A DNA stretch of 64,000 bases from NCBI GenBank assembly GCA_030156895.1, contig JASGLP010000002.1, forward strand, positions 1 through 64,000, read 5' to 3'. The stretch's first letter is position 1. Each line of letters opens with the position of its first letter. Below the pieces are notes generated by a model. It ran no database searches. It saw only the letters and a list, made by a program, of their open reading frames with translations, and was not told the DNA's origin. The DNA is from Eubacteriaceae bacterium. GTDB taxonomy: Bacteria > Bacillota > Clostridia > Eubacteriales > Eubacteriaceae. Positions 35,238 to 45,110 of this stretch are shown here, one piece after another. The translations under genes were made by a program, and so were the position numbers.

Positions 35238-36560
35238 TTAAACCTCCCCCATTAAATCATATTCCAGACTGTCAACTATATCAACGGGAATCATATCGCC
35301 CGCTTTTAATGAAATTCTCGGGTTTTCAATCATCACCTGACCATCTATTTCCGGTGCAAAACCGTAAAAGCGACCATAACAGGTATCAAATTCGACTTCT
35401 TCAATCAAGACATCCAGTTTCTTACCCACAAACCGTCTTTTTGTTTTTCTTGACACACCTTGCTGGGTACTCATAATCTGATGATAGCGTTCTTCTTTAA
35501 TAGCTTCATCGATTTGATTCGGGAAATCAGCCGCTGGTGTCCCTTCTTCACAGGAATATTTGAAAACCCCTAAATGGTCAAATTCAAATCGCTCTATGTC
35601 TTTGAGCAGTTCCTGATGCTGATTATCTGTCTCACCTGGAAACCCCGTTATTAAAGTTGTTCGTAAAACCGCGTCCGGTAAGTTCTTCTTAATAAGCTCA
35701 ATCACTGCTTCAATTTTTTCGCTTGTCATTTTCCGACCCATTCGTTTCAACACATCCGTTCGGGTATGCTGGAGGGGAATATCAAAATACTGACAGATGG
35801 TCGGATAATCTTTAATGACCGCCAGCAGTTCATCAGTAATCCCTTCCGGATATAAATAAAGCATCCGGATCCATTTAAAATGAAAATCCGTCGCAATCCT
35901 TGCCAACAGTTTGGGCAAGGTCATTCCTTCATCCAGATCCTGCCCGTAGGGGGCAATATCCTGACCAATCAGGATTACTTCAACGATACCACTTTTTTCA
36001 AGGTGGGCCAATTCCGTCAGGATGGCCGTCAAGGGTCGGCTGCGATACTTGCCGCGAATAGCTGGAATGGCGCAATAAGTGCAGGCATGATCACAGCCTT
36101 CACTGACTCGCACATAAGCTGTTTTAGTGCCATCCGGTAAAACCCGGACAATATCCTTGGCATAATCATGTTCGATATCCGCAAAATAGGCGTCTTTAGT
36201 GGTTTTTTCTTCAATAATCTCGAGGATCTTATCAAAATGACCAACGCCCAGAAAACCGTCAATCTCCGGAATCTCCTGGGCCAGCTCTTGATGATAGCGC
36301 TGAGCCATACAGCCGGCGACAATCAACGTATTGCAGATTCCTTCTTCTTTAAGTTTAACATATTCCAGTATATAATCAATGGATTCTTCTTTAGCTTCCT
36401 GAATAAAACAACAGGTATTGACAATAATTACTTGCGCTTCTTCAGGACGGTCAACCAGCTGGCGCTGCCCCTCTTTTAAAAGACCGGCCATCAATTCTGA
36501 ATCGATGGTGTTTTTATCACAGCCCAGGGTTGTAATATGAATTTTTACGTCGTTTTTCAA
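35238..36560 (-). CDS. rimO: ribosomal protein uS12 methylthiotransferase RimO
   Basis: 440-aa radical-SAM methylthiotransferase that modifies the conserved Asp of ribosomal protein S12. UPF0004 N-terminal domain (ITTLGCDKNTIDSELMAGLL, VNTCCFIQEAKEES, IVAGCMAQRY), radical SAM motif SEGCDHACTYCAIPAIRG (about 152-169), and a C-terminal TRAM domain. The sequence LGCDKN and DSE identifies RimO rather than MiaB. The start is TTG (36558-36560) behind AAGGGGG. Coupled tightly between ftsK and pgsA. Confidence 0.95.
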   Translation of the reverse strand: MKNDVKIHITTLGCDKNTIDSELMAGLLKEGQRQLVDRPEEAQVIIVNTCCFIQEAKEESIDYILEYVKLKEEGICNTLIVAGCMAQRYHQELAQEIPEIDGFLGVGHFDKILEIIEEKTTKDAYFADIEHDYAKDIVRVLPDGTKTAYVRVSEGCDHACTYCAIPAIRGKYRSRPLTAILTELAHLEKSGIVEVILIGQDIAPYGQDLDEGMTLPKLLARIATDFHFKWIRMLYLYPEGITDELLAVIKDYPTICQYFDIPLQHTRTDVLKRMGRKMTSEKIEAVIELIKKNLPDAVLRTTLITGFPGETDNQHQELLKDIERFEFDHLGVFKYSCEEGTPAADFPNQIDEAIKEERYHQIMSTQQGVSRKTKRRFVGKKLDVLIEEVEFDTCYGRFYGFAPEIDGQVMIENPRISLKAGDMIPVDIVDSLEYDLMGEV

Positions 36561-36562
36561 TG

Positions 36563-38971
36563 CTACCCCCTTCGATAATCCGCTTCATCAACCAAAATTT
36601 GCCGTGGCTTGCTACCATTCGGACCAGATATCAGACCGCGTTCTTCCAGTTCATCGATAATTCGACCAGCTCTGGCATAACCCACCTGAAGCTTTCTCTG
36701 AATCATAGAAGTGGAAATCTGTTTGTACTCAAAAGCGATATTCATCGCCTCTTCAGTTAGAACATCGCCGGCTTTTTCCGGCTTCTTTTCATCTAACGGC
36801 TCAACCTCCAGGGCTTCTTCAATCGCCGCATCAAATTGAACTTCCGGCTGTTTAATCGCATCAATAATGCGATTTATTTCGTCATCAGATACATATGTAC
36901 ATTGAACCCGTGTCGGTTTCGACTGGCCAACTGGGAAATAAAGCATATCCCCCTTACCAAGCAGTTTTTCCGCACCACCCGTATCAAGAATGGTTCGCGA
37001 ATCAGTGTTCGATGCAACCGCAAAAGCAATACGGGAAGGAATATTGGCTTTAATCAGGCCGGTTATTACATCAACAGAAGGCCGCTGGGTTGCAATCACC
37101 AGATGGATCCCACAGGCTCTGGCCAATTGGGCAATACGGCAAATAGCATTTTCACATTCCTTAGGTGAGGTGATCATCAAATCTGCCAACTCATCTATGA
37201 CAATAACAATTCTCGGCAGTTTCTCCCTTCCAGATAAATGAGCATTATAGCCCTCGATATCACGCACACCAGCTTCTTTGAAAATAGAATAACGATCAGT
37301 CATTTCTTTAAGACCCCAATTCAGAGCATGTGCTGCTTTTTTAGGATCCGTTACCACAGGTATTAACAAATGTGGAATACTATTATACTGGTTGAGTTCA
37401 ACCATTTTGGGGTCAATCATTATAAAGCGTAAATCATCAGGTGATGATTTATATAAAAGACTGATAATAATGCTGTTAATGCACACACTTTTACCTGATC
37501 CTGTGGCGCCGGCAATTAAAACATGGGGCATTTTCCCGATATCACCAATGACACCTTCTCCCGACAGGGTTTTTCCAAGTGCAAAAGTTAAAGGACTTCT
37601 GGCACTTTTAAAAGCCTTTGAATCAATAATTTCACGAATCCCCACAACTTCCGCCACATCATTCGGCACTTCAATCCCAACCGCCGCTTTACCCGGAATC
37701 GGGGCTTCGATTCGAATATCCGAAGTCGCCAGAGCCAGGGCCAGATCGTTAGATAAGTTTACAAACTTATTGACTTTAACGCCGGGATCAAGGGCCAATT
37801 CAAAGCGGGTTATACTCGGACCGACATTTACTTCAATAATTTTTGCTTTAACCCCAAAATTATCCAGTGTTCTTTCAATGGTTCTAGCTTTTTTTAGGAC
37901 ATCATCTTTTTTTGTCTTTTTTTTTGCCACCGGTGAATTTAATAGTTCGAGTTCTGGAAAATGGTACGCTTTTTTCCCTTCAACTGCTTTTAGTAATTCG
38001 GATGGATTTGATGCTTCCCGACCTTTAACCTCAATTGGTTCAAATGCGGTTGAAATTTGTGTTTTATCGGTTTTTATCGCTTTTTCTTCTTCGTCAAAAC
38101 CAAATGGATCTTTTGTTTTCGGCTTTTTTGACACCTGTGTAACTGGCTCAAATAATCCCTTTTGTGGTTTCTCATTCGGAATATCAAATGAAAGCGCATC
38201 AAAATCCCTTGCTTCATCAAGCATTTCATCATCAATAGGGTCAAATAGATGAGTCGCCTCACCATACTCATTAACCGGAGGGATAAAAGTTGTTTCGGAC
38301 GTGCGGTTTTTAGTCGCTTTGGCTTCACTTCGAATGCGCTGCTGTTCTTTCTTATCAGCAATTTTATTTTTCGTCATTTGACCGACGGTCGGGCCATTTT
38401 CTCGCCAAGTTTTAAATTTTTGCAGATATTTTTTTAGCACTTCCTTGAAAATTATCATTAAGACTAAAATTGATACGACTATCACCAGTAAAAAGGTTCC
38501 CTTTTTAGCCAGCAATAGTATTAGGACCCGCGCCAGAAGAATTCCAATAATTCCTCCATACTGTCCATATTTCGCCAGACTAAATAGTTCCGCAACAGAA
38601 TAATCTGTCAAATTAGGTGCGTTTACCGTAAAAAGGATCATAAAATTTATCAGCAAAATAATCGACAACAGAAAAGTCGATTTCCAGAACTCCCACTTGT
38701 GCAGTGTCAAAACCACTCCCAGCAATACGAGATAGCAACAGATAATTATGGTTGCGACTCCAAAAAGATACGATAAAACAAAGCTGATACTGTCACCCAG
38801 AACACCAGCGCTAAAACTAATGTATGCATAGGCGCCAATTAATCCGGCAACAATCAGACAAATACCAATCAGTAGTTCTTTCGGTCGCATATTTTTATCA
38901 GGAACTTTCTTTTTAGGTGTCTGCTTTCTTCTGCCTGAAGATTTTGTTTTTGATTTTTTTTCGCTTGCCAT
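36563..38971 (-). CDS. ftsK: FtsK/SpoIIIE DNA translocase
   Basis: 802 aa. ATP-driven DNA pump anchored in the membrane. Four N-terminal hydrophobic helices (about 30-180), a linker with acidic and basic stretches (about 190-340), the FtsK alpha/beta motor with IAGATGSGKSVCINSIIISL (about 480-500), DPKMVELNQYNSIPHLL, VIVIDELADLMI and ATQRPSVDVITGLIKANIPS, then the C-terminal gamma winged-helix (STSMIQRKLQVGYARAGRII). It may act in division or in sporulation (SpoIIIE role); sequence does not distinguish them. A basic N-terminal KKSKTKSSGRRKQTPKKK precedes the first helix. Confidence 0.95.
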   Translation of the reverse strand: MASEKKSKTKSSGRRKQTPKKKVPDKNMRPKELLIGICLIVAGLIGAYAYISFSAGVLGDSISFVLSYLFGVATIIICCYLVLLGVVLTLHKWEFWKSTFLLSIILLINFMILFTVNAPNLTDYSVAELFSLAKYGQYGGIIGILLARVLILLLAKKGTFLLVIVVSILVLMIIFKEVLKKYLQKFKTWRENGPTVGQMTKNKIADKKEQQRIRSEAKATKNRTSETTFIPPVNEYGEATHLFDPIDDEMLDEARDFDALSFDIPNEKPQKGLFEPVTQVSKKPKTKDPFGFDEEEKAIKTDKTQISTAFEPIEVKGREASNPSELLKAVEGKKAYHFPELELLNSPVAKKKTKKDDVLKKARTIERTLDNFGVKAKIIEVNVGPSITRFELALDPGVKVNKFVNLSNDLALALATSDIRIEAPIPGKAAVGIEVPNDVAEVVGIREIIDSKAFKSARSPLTFALGKTLSGEGVIGDIGKMPHVLIAGATGSGKSVCINSIIISLLYKSSPDDLRFIMIDPKMVELNQYNSIPHLLIPVVTDPKKAAHALNWGLKEMTDRYSIFKEAGVRDIEGYNAHLSGREKLPRIVIVIDELADLMITSPKECENAICRIAQLARACGIHLVIATQRPSVDVITGLIKANIPSRIAFAVASNTDSRTILDTGGAEKLLGKGDMLYFPVGQSKPTRVQCTYVSDDEINRIIDAIKQPEVQFDAAIEEALEVEPLDEKKPEKAGDVLTEEAMNIAFEYKQISTSMIQRKLQVGYARAGRIIDELEERGLISGPNGSKPRQILVDEADYRRG

Positions 38972-39020
38972 TCTATTCTCCTCATACTGTTTTTATTACC
39001 CATCAGCAGAGTCGCTAATT

Positions 39021-39045
39021 GTAAAAAGTGCAGTTACCTGCACCT
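39021..39045 (-). terminator. terminator of the pnp-dut transcript
   Basis: Minus strand: GTGCAG-GTAA-CTGCAC (39028-39043) followed by five T, 26 bp past the dut stop and just ahead of ftsK. Confidence 0.75.
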
Positions 39046-39070
39046 CTAATAAAACATGTTTTCTATAAAC

Positions 39071-39523
39071 TTAAGATTTACCGGTATGTCCAAAGCCCCC
39101 GTCGCCACGAAGTGTTGTTGTCATTTCTTCTTTGTTGTCGACAACGAAAAACTCACCTTGCAGATAGCTGGCAAAAATTATTTGTGCAACCCGCTCTCCG
39201 GCCTGAAGCTGATAGGGTTTATCAAGTAAATTTGTCATCGGTATTTTGATTTCACCCCGATAATCAGAATCAATCGTTCCGACTCCGTTTACCAATGAGA
39301 TTCCATGATTGACAGCCAAACCACTTCTAGCTCGAATTTGTGCTTCAATTCCATGGGGAAGTTCAATAAAAAGACCCGTTGGAATAGTGTAAACTTTGTT
39401 CGAAAGCATATACAGGGGTTCTGTTATATTCGCTCTGATATCCATCCCTGCTGAACCACTCGTTTTATACTCCGGCAACGGATATTTCGATTCACTGTAA
39501 ACTTTTATTACACAGGTTTTCAT
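39071..39523 (-). CDS. dut: dUTP diphosphatase
   Basis: 150-aa trimeric dUTPase, cleaving dUTP to dUMP and pyrophosphate. Five conserved motifs in order: SAGMDIRANITEP (1, about 23-35), RARSGLAVNHG (2, about 63-73), GTIDSDYRGEIKI (3, about 81-93), GERVAQIIFA (4) and the C-terminal RGDGGFGHTGKS (5). Lies 12 bp downstream of pnp in the same direction. Confidence 0.96.
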   Translation of the reverse strand: MKTCVIKVYSESKYPLPEYKTSGSAGMDIRANITEPLYMLSNKVYTIPTGLFIELPHGIEAQIRARSGLAVNHGISLVNGVGTIDSDYRGEIKIPMTNLLDKPYQLQAGERVAQIIFASYLQGEFFVVDNKEEMTTTLRGDGGFGHTGKS

Positions 39524-39535
39524 ACTCTCTCCTAC

Positions 39536-41614
39536 TTATTTTTTTGGTAATACCGCTTTTCTCGACAAATTAATACGTCCCTGATTATCGATTTCGACAA
39601 TTTTAACTGTCACTTCGTCTCCGATATTAACCACATCTTCTACTTTTTCAACGCGCTCATGAGCCAGTTTTGAGATGTGAATTAAACCATCTTTATCACC
39701 CGGTAAAGAAACAAAAGCTCCGAAATTCATAATTCTGACAACTTTACCAGTCAGCACTTCGCCAACTTCCAGTTCTCTAACAATATTTTCAATGATCTCT
39801 TTGACTCGATTAGCTGAAGCGGTGTCAACAGATGCAATAAAGACCTGGCCATCATCTTCAATATCGATTTTTACGCCGGTTTCATCAATAATTTTATTGA
39901 TAACTTTTCCGCCTGAACCAATCACGTCACGAATTTTTTCCGGCTTGATCTGCATTTTAATAATGCGCGGTGCATAAGGTGAAATTTCTGCCCTTGGTTC
40001 TGAAATTTCCGCATTCATAATTCCCAGAATGTGGAGTCTTCCAACTCTAGCCTGTTCCAATGCTTCGGTCAAAATAGCCTTGTTAATGCCGTTGATTTTG
40101 ATATCCATCTGAATAGCAGTAATCCCTTTTTCTGTACCGGCTACTTTAAAATCCATATCGCCCAGGAAGTCTTCCATCCCCTGAATATCAGACAGAATCG
40201 CAACATGCTCATCTTCTTTAATCAGCCCCATAGCAATCCCGGCAACTGGTGCCTTTAATGGCACACCTGCTGCTAATAAAGAAATTGTGCTGCCACAGAC
40301 AGAAGCCTGAGAAGTTGAACCATTTGAGCTTAATACTTCCGATACCACACGAATTGCATATGGAAAGTCTTCTTCTGATGGAATCACTGGTAGAAGCGCT
40401 CGCTCTGCCAAGGCGCCATGGCCGATTTCTCGACGTCCTGGACCTCGCGATGGTCTGGCTTCACCAACACTGTAAGCCGGGAAGTTATAATGATGCATAT
40501 AGCGTTTAGATTCCTCGTTGGATAAACCATCAAGAATCTGAACATCTCCCAGTACGCCTAAAGTAACCACTGATAAAACCTGAGTCTCACCGCGAGTAAA
40601 TAGGCCTGAACCATGCGGTCTGGCCAGATAATCAACTTTTGCGGAAATCGGTCGAATTTCATTCATTTTTCGATTATCCGGGCGAATACGATCAATTAAA
40701 ATTAATCGTCTGATCTCTTTCTTCACTAAGGAATTAAGCACCTCATCAATATCGCCGCCAAGTTCCGGATAAATTTCGATAAAATGTGCTTTAATCTCAG
40801 CTTTTTGGGCATCAATATTTTCCAGTCGTTCCAGTTTATCAACGGTATTCACCGCAATTTTAATTCGATCTCCAGCAAAGCTGTCGATTTCAGCTTTTAA
40901 CTCATCAGCTGGCAAATAAAGGGTGTATTCCTTCTTTTCAACGCCAACCGCAGCAATAATTTCTTCCTGAAAGGCGACAATTTTTTTAATTTCTTCGTGG
41001 GCTGTCAGGATCGCTTCCAGCATCACGTCTTCTGGTATTTCATTAGCGCCAGCTTCGACCATCATAATAGCATCTTTTGTTCCCGATACAACCAGACTCA
41101 GTTCACTCAATCCGCGCTGTTCTTCATTGGGATTAATAACGAACTGGCCATCAATATATCCCACCGCAACAGCTCCAGTTGGACCGTTAAAGGGAATATC
41201 AGAAATACTAAGGGCTATCGACGATCCGATCATCGCCGCAATTTCCGGCGCATTATCCTGATCCACTGACATGACAGTCGCCACAACCTGAACATCATTT
41301 CTAAAGCCTTTAGGAAATAATGGTCTAATTGGTCGGTCAATTAAGCGGGAATTTAAAATCGCTTTTTCTGTTGGCCGTCCTTCTCTTTTAATAAATCCAC
41401 CAGGGATTTTACCAACAGAGTATTGTTTTTCTTCATAATCAACGCTTAAAGGAAAAAAGTCCATTCCTTCACGGGGTTTTTTTGATGCTGAAGCGACAGC
41501 CAGAATTTCTGTTTCACCATATCGGATCATCGCTGAACCTTTTGCAAGTTGAGCAACCTCACCAATTTCCACCTTAAACGATCGACCTGCAATTTCTGTT
41601 TCAAATACGTTCAT
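39536..41614 (-). CDS. pnp: polyribonucleotide nucleotidyltransferase (PNPase)
   Basis: About 692-aa phosphorolytic 3'-5' exoribonuclease. Two RNase PH-like domains, [21 protein letters not shown] (first) and [54 protein letters not shown] (second, catalytic), then KH ([20 protein letters not shown]) and S1 domains. I favour the start [10 protein letters not shown] (41612-41614) because GTGAG is suitably spaced; the ATG seven codons upstream lacks a ribosome site. Downstream of the rpsO terminator and the inserted repeat. Confidence 0.96.
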   Translation of the reverse strand: MNVFETEIAGRSFKVEIGEVAQLAKGSAMIRYGETEILAVASASKKPREGMDFFPLSVDYEEKQYSVGKIPGGFIKREGRPTEKAILNSRLIDRPIRPLFPKGFRNDVQVVATVMSVDQDNAPEIAAMIGSSIALSISDIPFNGPTGAVAVGYIDGQFVINPNEEQRGLSELSLVVSGTKDAIMMVEAGANEIPEDVMLEAILTAHEEIKKIVAFQEEIIAAVGVEKKEYTLYLPADELKAEIDSFAGDRIKIAVNTVDKLERLENIDAQKAEIKAHFIEIYPELGGDIDEVLNSLVKKEIRRLILIDRIRPDNRKMNEIRPISAKVDYLARPHGSGLFTRGETQVLSVVTLGVLGDVQILDGLSNEESKRYMHHYNFPAYSVGEARPSRGPGRREIGHGALAERALLPVIPSEEDFPYAIRVVSEVLSSNGSTSQASVCGSTISLLAAGVPLKAPVAGIAMGLIKEDEHVAILSDIQGMEDFLGDMDFKVAGTEKGITAIQMDIKINGINKAILTEALEQARVGRLHILGIMNAEISEPRAEISPYAPRIIKMQIKPEKIRDVIGSGGKVINKIIDETGVKIDIEDDGQVFIASVDTASANRVKEIIENIVRELEVGEVLTGKVVRIMNFGAFVSLPGDKDGLIHISKLAHERVEKVEDVVNIGDEVTVKIVEIDNQGRINLSRKAVLPKK

Positions 41615-41662
41615 GGGCATCTCACTTTCTATCAAATTTATTATTTAACCTAAATATTTTGA

Positions 41663-41688
41663 AAAAAAAGAGGCGGAATACTCCGCCC
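41663..41688 (-). terminator. rpsO terminator (distal hairpin copy)
   Basis: Minus strand: GGGCGGAGTATTCCGCCTC followed by eight T. The same 19-bp palindrome recurs at 41872-41890 next to rpsO, there without a T run on its 3' side. Confidence 0.8.
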
Positions 41689-41871
41689 CAGACTGAAGAC
41701 AAAGTTAATTCTGAATACCTGAGCACCGACAATTGGCTTTTCAGTTGTCCGCCTCGGGGCGAACAGTTGCTAGAAAATGCCTATAATTAGCGATTTCAAA
41801 TTGGGCAACTGTACGAATCCGCGCGCGGACTACGAAATCCAATTGGTCGGTGCGGGGTTTGTCTACACACT
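41689..41871 (-). mobile_element. structured MITE-like repeat, copy 2, inside the rpsO terminator
   Basis: 183 bp bounded by identical 19-bp copies (41670-41688 and 41872-41890) of the terminator palindrome, as if the element had inserted and duplicated its target. The ends form imperfect inverted repeats: AGTGTGTAGACAAA and AGACTGAAGACAAA, 11 of 14 matching. Inner stems: GCACCGAC-AATTGG (41723-41736) with CCAATTGGTCGGTGC (41839-41853), ACAGTTGC/GCAACTGT (41763-41770, 41805-41812), CGCC/GGCG and TCCGCGCGCGGA (41819-41830). No coding capacity. Related to the copy at 17274-17452. Confidence 0.65.
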
Positions 41872-41894
41872 GAGGCGGAATACTCCGCCCTCTT

Positions 41895-42161
41895 TTATTT
41901 TCTTAAGTTTAACTCTTTAATTAGTTCACGATATTTTAGAATATCTTTATTTTTTAAGTATGCCAGTAATCTTCGACGCTGCCCAACTAATTTAAGTAAA
42001 CCACGATTAGAATGATGATCCTTTTTGTGAATTTTTAAATGGCCATTCAAATCGTTAATACGTGCAGTTAATAATGCAATCTGCACTTCTGTGGAACCGC
42101 AGTCCCCTTCTTTTGCCTGAAACTTTTGGATAATTTCTGCTTTTTGTTCTTTTGTAATCAT
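41895..42161 (-). CDS. rpsO: 30S ribosomal protein S15
   Basis: 88 aa, full length: [10 protein letters not shown]-type N-terminus ([20 protein letters not shown]), [20 protein letters not shown] and the C-terminal [21 protein letters not shown]. Binds 16S rRNA in the central domain. It has its own extended -10 promoter and about a 75-nt leader, which may carry the S15 autoregulatory structure; I could not fold it confidently. Confidence 0.98.
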   Translation of the reverse strand: MITKEQKAEIIQKFQAKEGDCGSTEVQIALLTARINDLNGHLKIHKKDHHSNRGLLKLVGQRRRLLAYLKNKDILKYRELIKELNLRK

Positions 42162-42248
42162 TTTTTACTCCTAAATATTATTTAATGACCGTAAACCGCG
42201 TAATTTGTTGGAGTTTCAAAAAACCCAGTAAACGGCTACTAACTTAAT

Positions 42249-42277
42249 TATTTTAGCATATATAAATCCTTAAGTAA
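42249..42277 (-). promoter_or_regulatory. predicted rpsO promoter
   Basis: Minus strand: TTTACT (42272-42277), 17-bp spacer, TGC-TAAAAT extended -10 (42249-42254). Confidence 0.7.
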
Positions 42278-42310
42278 ATGAATTTTTTCAGGATTTTATT
42301 TTCTTTAAGA

Positions 42311-43234
42311 TTATACCTGCCAGTCGACCCGATGTCGAAATTTTTCATCAATCAATACAATATCCGAACGAATCTGAGCAATCAAATCCTCAATATTATC
42401 AAATTTAATTTCATTTCGCACTTTTCTGATAAACTGAAGACTTAACTCATGTCCATAAATTTCGTCGTCAAAATCATAGATATAGGTTTCAATACTAAAA
42501 GGATGTTTTTCAAAAGTGGGATTAAAACCGAGATTGGTGAGCCCATCATAGCTTTTCCCCTGATAAGTCACCTTTGTAAAATAAACTCCGGTATTAGGCA
42601 AAATCCTTTTCTTATCAAGCTTGATATTGGCAGTCGGGATTCCAAACTGGTGACCCAAGCCTTTGCCTCTAATGACCTGGCCTGAAAGCTGATAGTAACG
42701 GCCAAGATATGTTTTCACTTCTTCGACCTGACCACAGCTGATCAGTTCTCTGATAAAAGTGGAAGAAACTGGATGCTTATCAATTACACAAGGCGCAACA
42801 ATCGTTACATTAAAATCATAAATCCGTCCCAGTTCCTTTAAAGTATTCGTAGTACCTGTCGCTTTATAACCAAAATTGTAATTATAACCCACTACCAGAC
42901 CTTTGATATTGTAGCGTTTCAGCAGATAATCCGTCACGAATTTCTCAGGTGACAGTTTCATCAGCCGTTCATTAAAAGCATTCAAAAAAACGTAGTCGAT
43001 CCCAGCTGCATGAATCATTCTTCTTTTTTCATCATTCGTTGTAATTAGCCACGGTGTATAGTTGGGAAAGATCAGTTCCAGCGGATGTGCTGAAAATGTC
43101 ATAACTCCCGTTTTGTATTTTTTTTCTTTACCAATTCTAACCGCTTCTTTTAGCAGCGAAAGATGGCCTAAATGAACACCGTCGAAAAAACCCAATGCCA
43201 GGATAATTGCTTCACCCTGATAATTGTCATTCAT
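42311..43234 (-). CDS. ribF: bifunctional riboflavin kinase/FAD synthetase
   Basis: 307 aa. N-terminal FMN adenylyltransferase domain (ALGFFDGVHLGHLSLLKEA, about 13-31; YNYNFGYKATGT, SSTFIRELI) and C-terminal riboflavin kinase (GQVIRGKGLGHQFGIPTANI, about 190-210; NTGVYFTKVTY; FNPTFEKHPFSIETYIYDF). Makes FMN and FAD. The N-terminus is about ten residues shorter than usual, beginning just ahead of the nucleotide-binding strand; the ATG follows GTGAGGTTGG. Confidence 0.94.
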   Translation of the reverse strand: MNDNYQGEAIILALGFFDGVHLGHLSLLKEAVRIGKEKKYKTGVMTFSAHPLELIFPNYTPWLITTNDEKRRMIHAAGIDYVFLNAFNERLMKLSPEKFVTDYLLKRYNIKGLVVGYNYNFGYKATGTTNTLKELGRIYDFNVTIVAPCVIDKHPVSSTFIRELISCGQVEEVKTYLGRYYQLSGQVIRGKGLGHQFGIPTANIKLDKKRILPNTGVYFTKVTYQGKSYDGLTNLGFNPTFEKHPFSIETYIYDFDDEIYGHELSLQFIRKVRNEIKFDNIEDLIAQIRSDIVLIDEKFRHRVDWQV

Positions 43235-43243
43235 AATCCAACC

Positions 43244-44149
43244 TCACAATAGTTTTACCGGTTTGATACACATTTCTGCATCCGCTTTGATAAACTTTCC
43301 GATGCCGGTAAAAGTCTCTTTTATATATAAACGAATCAATTCATTCTCTTCATATTCATTAAATGATTCCTGAATATTTCTGGCAACCAGTTTATTACCG
43401 TTAACCATAAATCGCTCGCCCTGAACACTGGCCGTCGCTTTTTTAAAACTCTCTAGTCCATATTCCAATGGCTTGAGCATCAATTCATTTTGAGCTAACA
43501 GTGCTCCCGCTTGATCCAAAGTAAGCGCGTCATTTAACGAAAACTTACCCACCTTTACACGAAGGAGTTCACCCATTACCGCAGCAGTCGAAAGCGCTCG
43601 TCCAATATCCCGACATAAAGCTCGTATATATGTTCCCTTTGAACAGCTCACTTCAATCAAAGCTGACTGTTTTATCGCATCAAATGCTTTGACCTTTATC
43701 GCATGAATTACAACGTCTCGCTCAGGAATCTCCACTTCAATCCCTTCTCGGGCATATTCATAAAGTTTTCGACCATTAATTTTTATGGCCGAGTAGATTG
43801 GCGGCTGCTGTTTTATCTTACCAGTTAACTGTTCAAAGACCGTTTTTAATTCCGACTCCGTCACGCTTGATTCATGAGTTCTGACCACCTGACCCGAAAG
43901 ATCACAAGAGTCCGTCTCTTTGCCAAAAATAATTTCTGCCTCGTAGACCTTATCGAGATCTGTGATATACTCTACCAGCTTCGTGGCCTTTCCAACACAT
44001 AAAACAAGGACTCCTTCAGCATCTGGATCAAGAGTCCCCGTGTGGCCTATTTTTTTTGTCGCCAAAATCTTTCGTGCCTTAAATACCACATCATGAGAGG
44101 TCATGCCTCTTTCTTTTCTGATATTTAAATAACCATCTTTATACATCAT
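43244..44149 (-). CDS. truB: tRNA pseudouridine(55) synthase
   Basis: 301 aa. Isomerises U55 in the T-loop of tRNAs. KERGMTSHDVVFKARKIL, GHTGTLDPDAEGVLVLCVG with the catalytic Asp (about 36-54), SAIKINGRKLYEYAREGIEV, and CSKGTYIRALCRDIG (about 168-182). A C-terminal PUA-like extension of about 60 residues is present. It overlaps nrnA by 11 bp. Confidence 0.96.
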   Translation of the reverse strand: MMYKDGYLNIRKERGMTSHDVVFKARKILATKKIGHTGTLDPDAEGVLVLCVGKATKLVEYITDLDKVYEAEIIFGKETDSCDLSGQVVRTHESSVTESELKTVFEQLTGKIKQQPPIYSAIKINGRKLYEYAREGIEVEIPERDVVIHAIKVKAFDAIKQSALIEVSCSKGTYIRALCRDIGRALSTAAVMGELLRVKVGKFSLNDALTLDQAGALLAQNELMLKPLEYGLESFKKATASVQGERFMVNGNKLVARNIQESFNEYEENELIRLYIKETFTGIGKFIKADAEMCIKPVKLL

Positions 44150-45110
44150 CTTTTTCTCGCTGTGACTGATACATCTCCATCAGTTCCTGCTTAATTGTCG
44201 CTGTATCACCACTATAATTAAAACCGGCAGCCCGTTCATGACCACCTCCGCCATATTTTACCGCTATTTCGTGAATATCAAAAGGATATCTTGCCCGCAG
44301 TGAGACACGATATTCTGATGGCTTCACCTCTTTTAAAAGTGCCGTCATTGCAACGCCAATGGTGTTTTGACCGAGATTGGCAATATCATCACTGATGTTT
44401 ATAAGGCCCCCATAACGCATAATTGTATCATAATCCAAAATCATAAAGGCTATTGGCATTTCATCGAGTATTTCCAGTGATTTTATAGCTGCTCCTGTCA
44501 TCTTCATCTGATCAATATTTTTCTCATGATGCAGCTTTTTAGACAGCGCAGAATAATTGTTTTTAATCTCATATAGCTGGCTTAAAATTAAATGGGTTTC
44601 CGATGTCACATTGGAAAACTGAAAACTTCCCGTATCAGTTGAAATTGCAGTAAATACAGCATCCGCCATTTCTTCATCAAAACTGACCTCCAGAGCTTTT
44701 ACCAGCCGAAAAACAAGTTCAGCCGTCGCTCCGGTGATTTCCAGAAAATTCAGATCACCATAACCGCGATTGCTCTTATGGTGATCAATCACTATAAGCG
44801 TTTTATATACAGGCATCGTTGCCGGCAAATAGCAGTATGCCAAGGTTGAACAATCGAGGATAATCACTACATCATAACTTTCTTCCAGTTTCTGATTAAA
44901 TGTTTTAACTTCATTAAAAAACTGAAGTTTCTCCTCAACTGGTACCTCAATAAAATAATCCACTTCTTTGCCTAAGCTTTTTAGTCCTTTGCCCATTGCA
45001 ATTGCAGACCCAATAGCATCACCGTCAGGTTTCTGATGCAAAAGAATCAGAAACCGCTGATTTTCTTTTAAACAGGAAATAACGGCATCAGGAATTCTCT
45101 GCATCATCAT
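44139..45110 (-). CDS. nrnA: DHH-family oligoribonuclease/pAp phosphatase NrnA
   Basis: 323 aa. DHH domain: HQKPDGDAIGSAIAMGKGL (about 25-43), VIILDCS, IVIDHHKSNRGYGD (about 107-120), with C-terminal DHHA1 GGGGHERAAGF (about 288-298). Degrades nanoRNAs from 3' or 5' ends and dephosphorylates pAp. The rbfA-nrnA-truB-ribF order is standard in Firmicutes. It overlaps rbfA by 23 bp and begins with three ATG codons in a row. Confidence 0.95.
   Translation of the reverse strand: MMMQRIPDAVISCLKENQRFLILLHQKPDGDAIGSAIAMGKGLKSLGKEVDYFIEVPVEEKLQFFNEVKTFNQKLEESYDVVIILDCSTLAYCYLPATMPVYKTLIVIDHHKSNRGYGDLNFLEITGATAELVFRLVKALEVSFDEEMADAVFTAISTDTGSFQFSNVTSETHLILSQLYEIKNNYSALSKKLHHEKNIDQMKMTGAAIKSLEILDEMPIAFMILDYDTIMRYGGLINISDDIANLGQNTIGVAMTALLKEVKPSEYRVSLRARYPFDIHEIAVKYGGGGHERAAGFNYSGDTATIKQELMEMYQSQREKDDV

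Noticed and set aside
37392-38252. Long open frame opposite ftsK on the plus strand
   Set aside because: It is the mirror of a well-supported gene, with no ribosome site and low-complexity Ser/Phe-rich sequence.
41670-41890. CRISPR-like repeat-spacer unit
   Set aside because: There are only two copies of the 19-bp repeat, each is itself a terminator palindrome, and no cas gene is near.
42162-42248. S15 autoregulatory leader structure
   Set aside because: Candidate pairings by eye were weak; no confident pseudoknot could be drawn.
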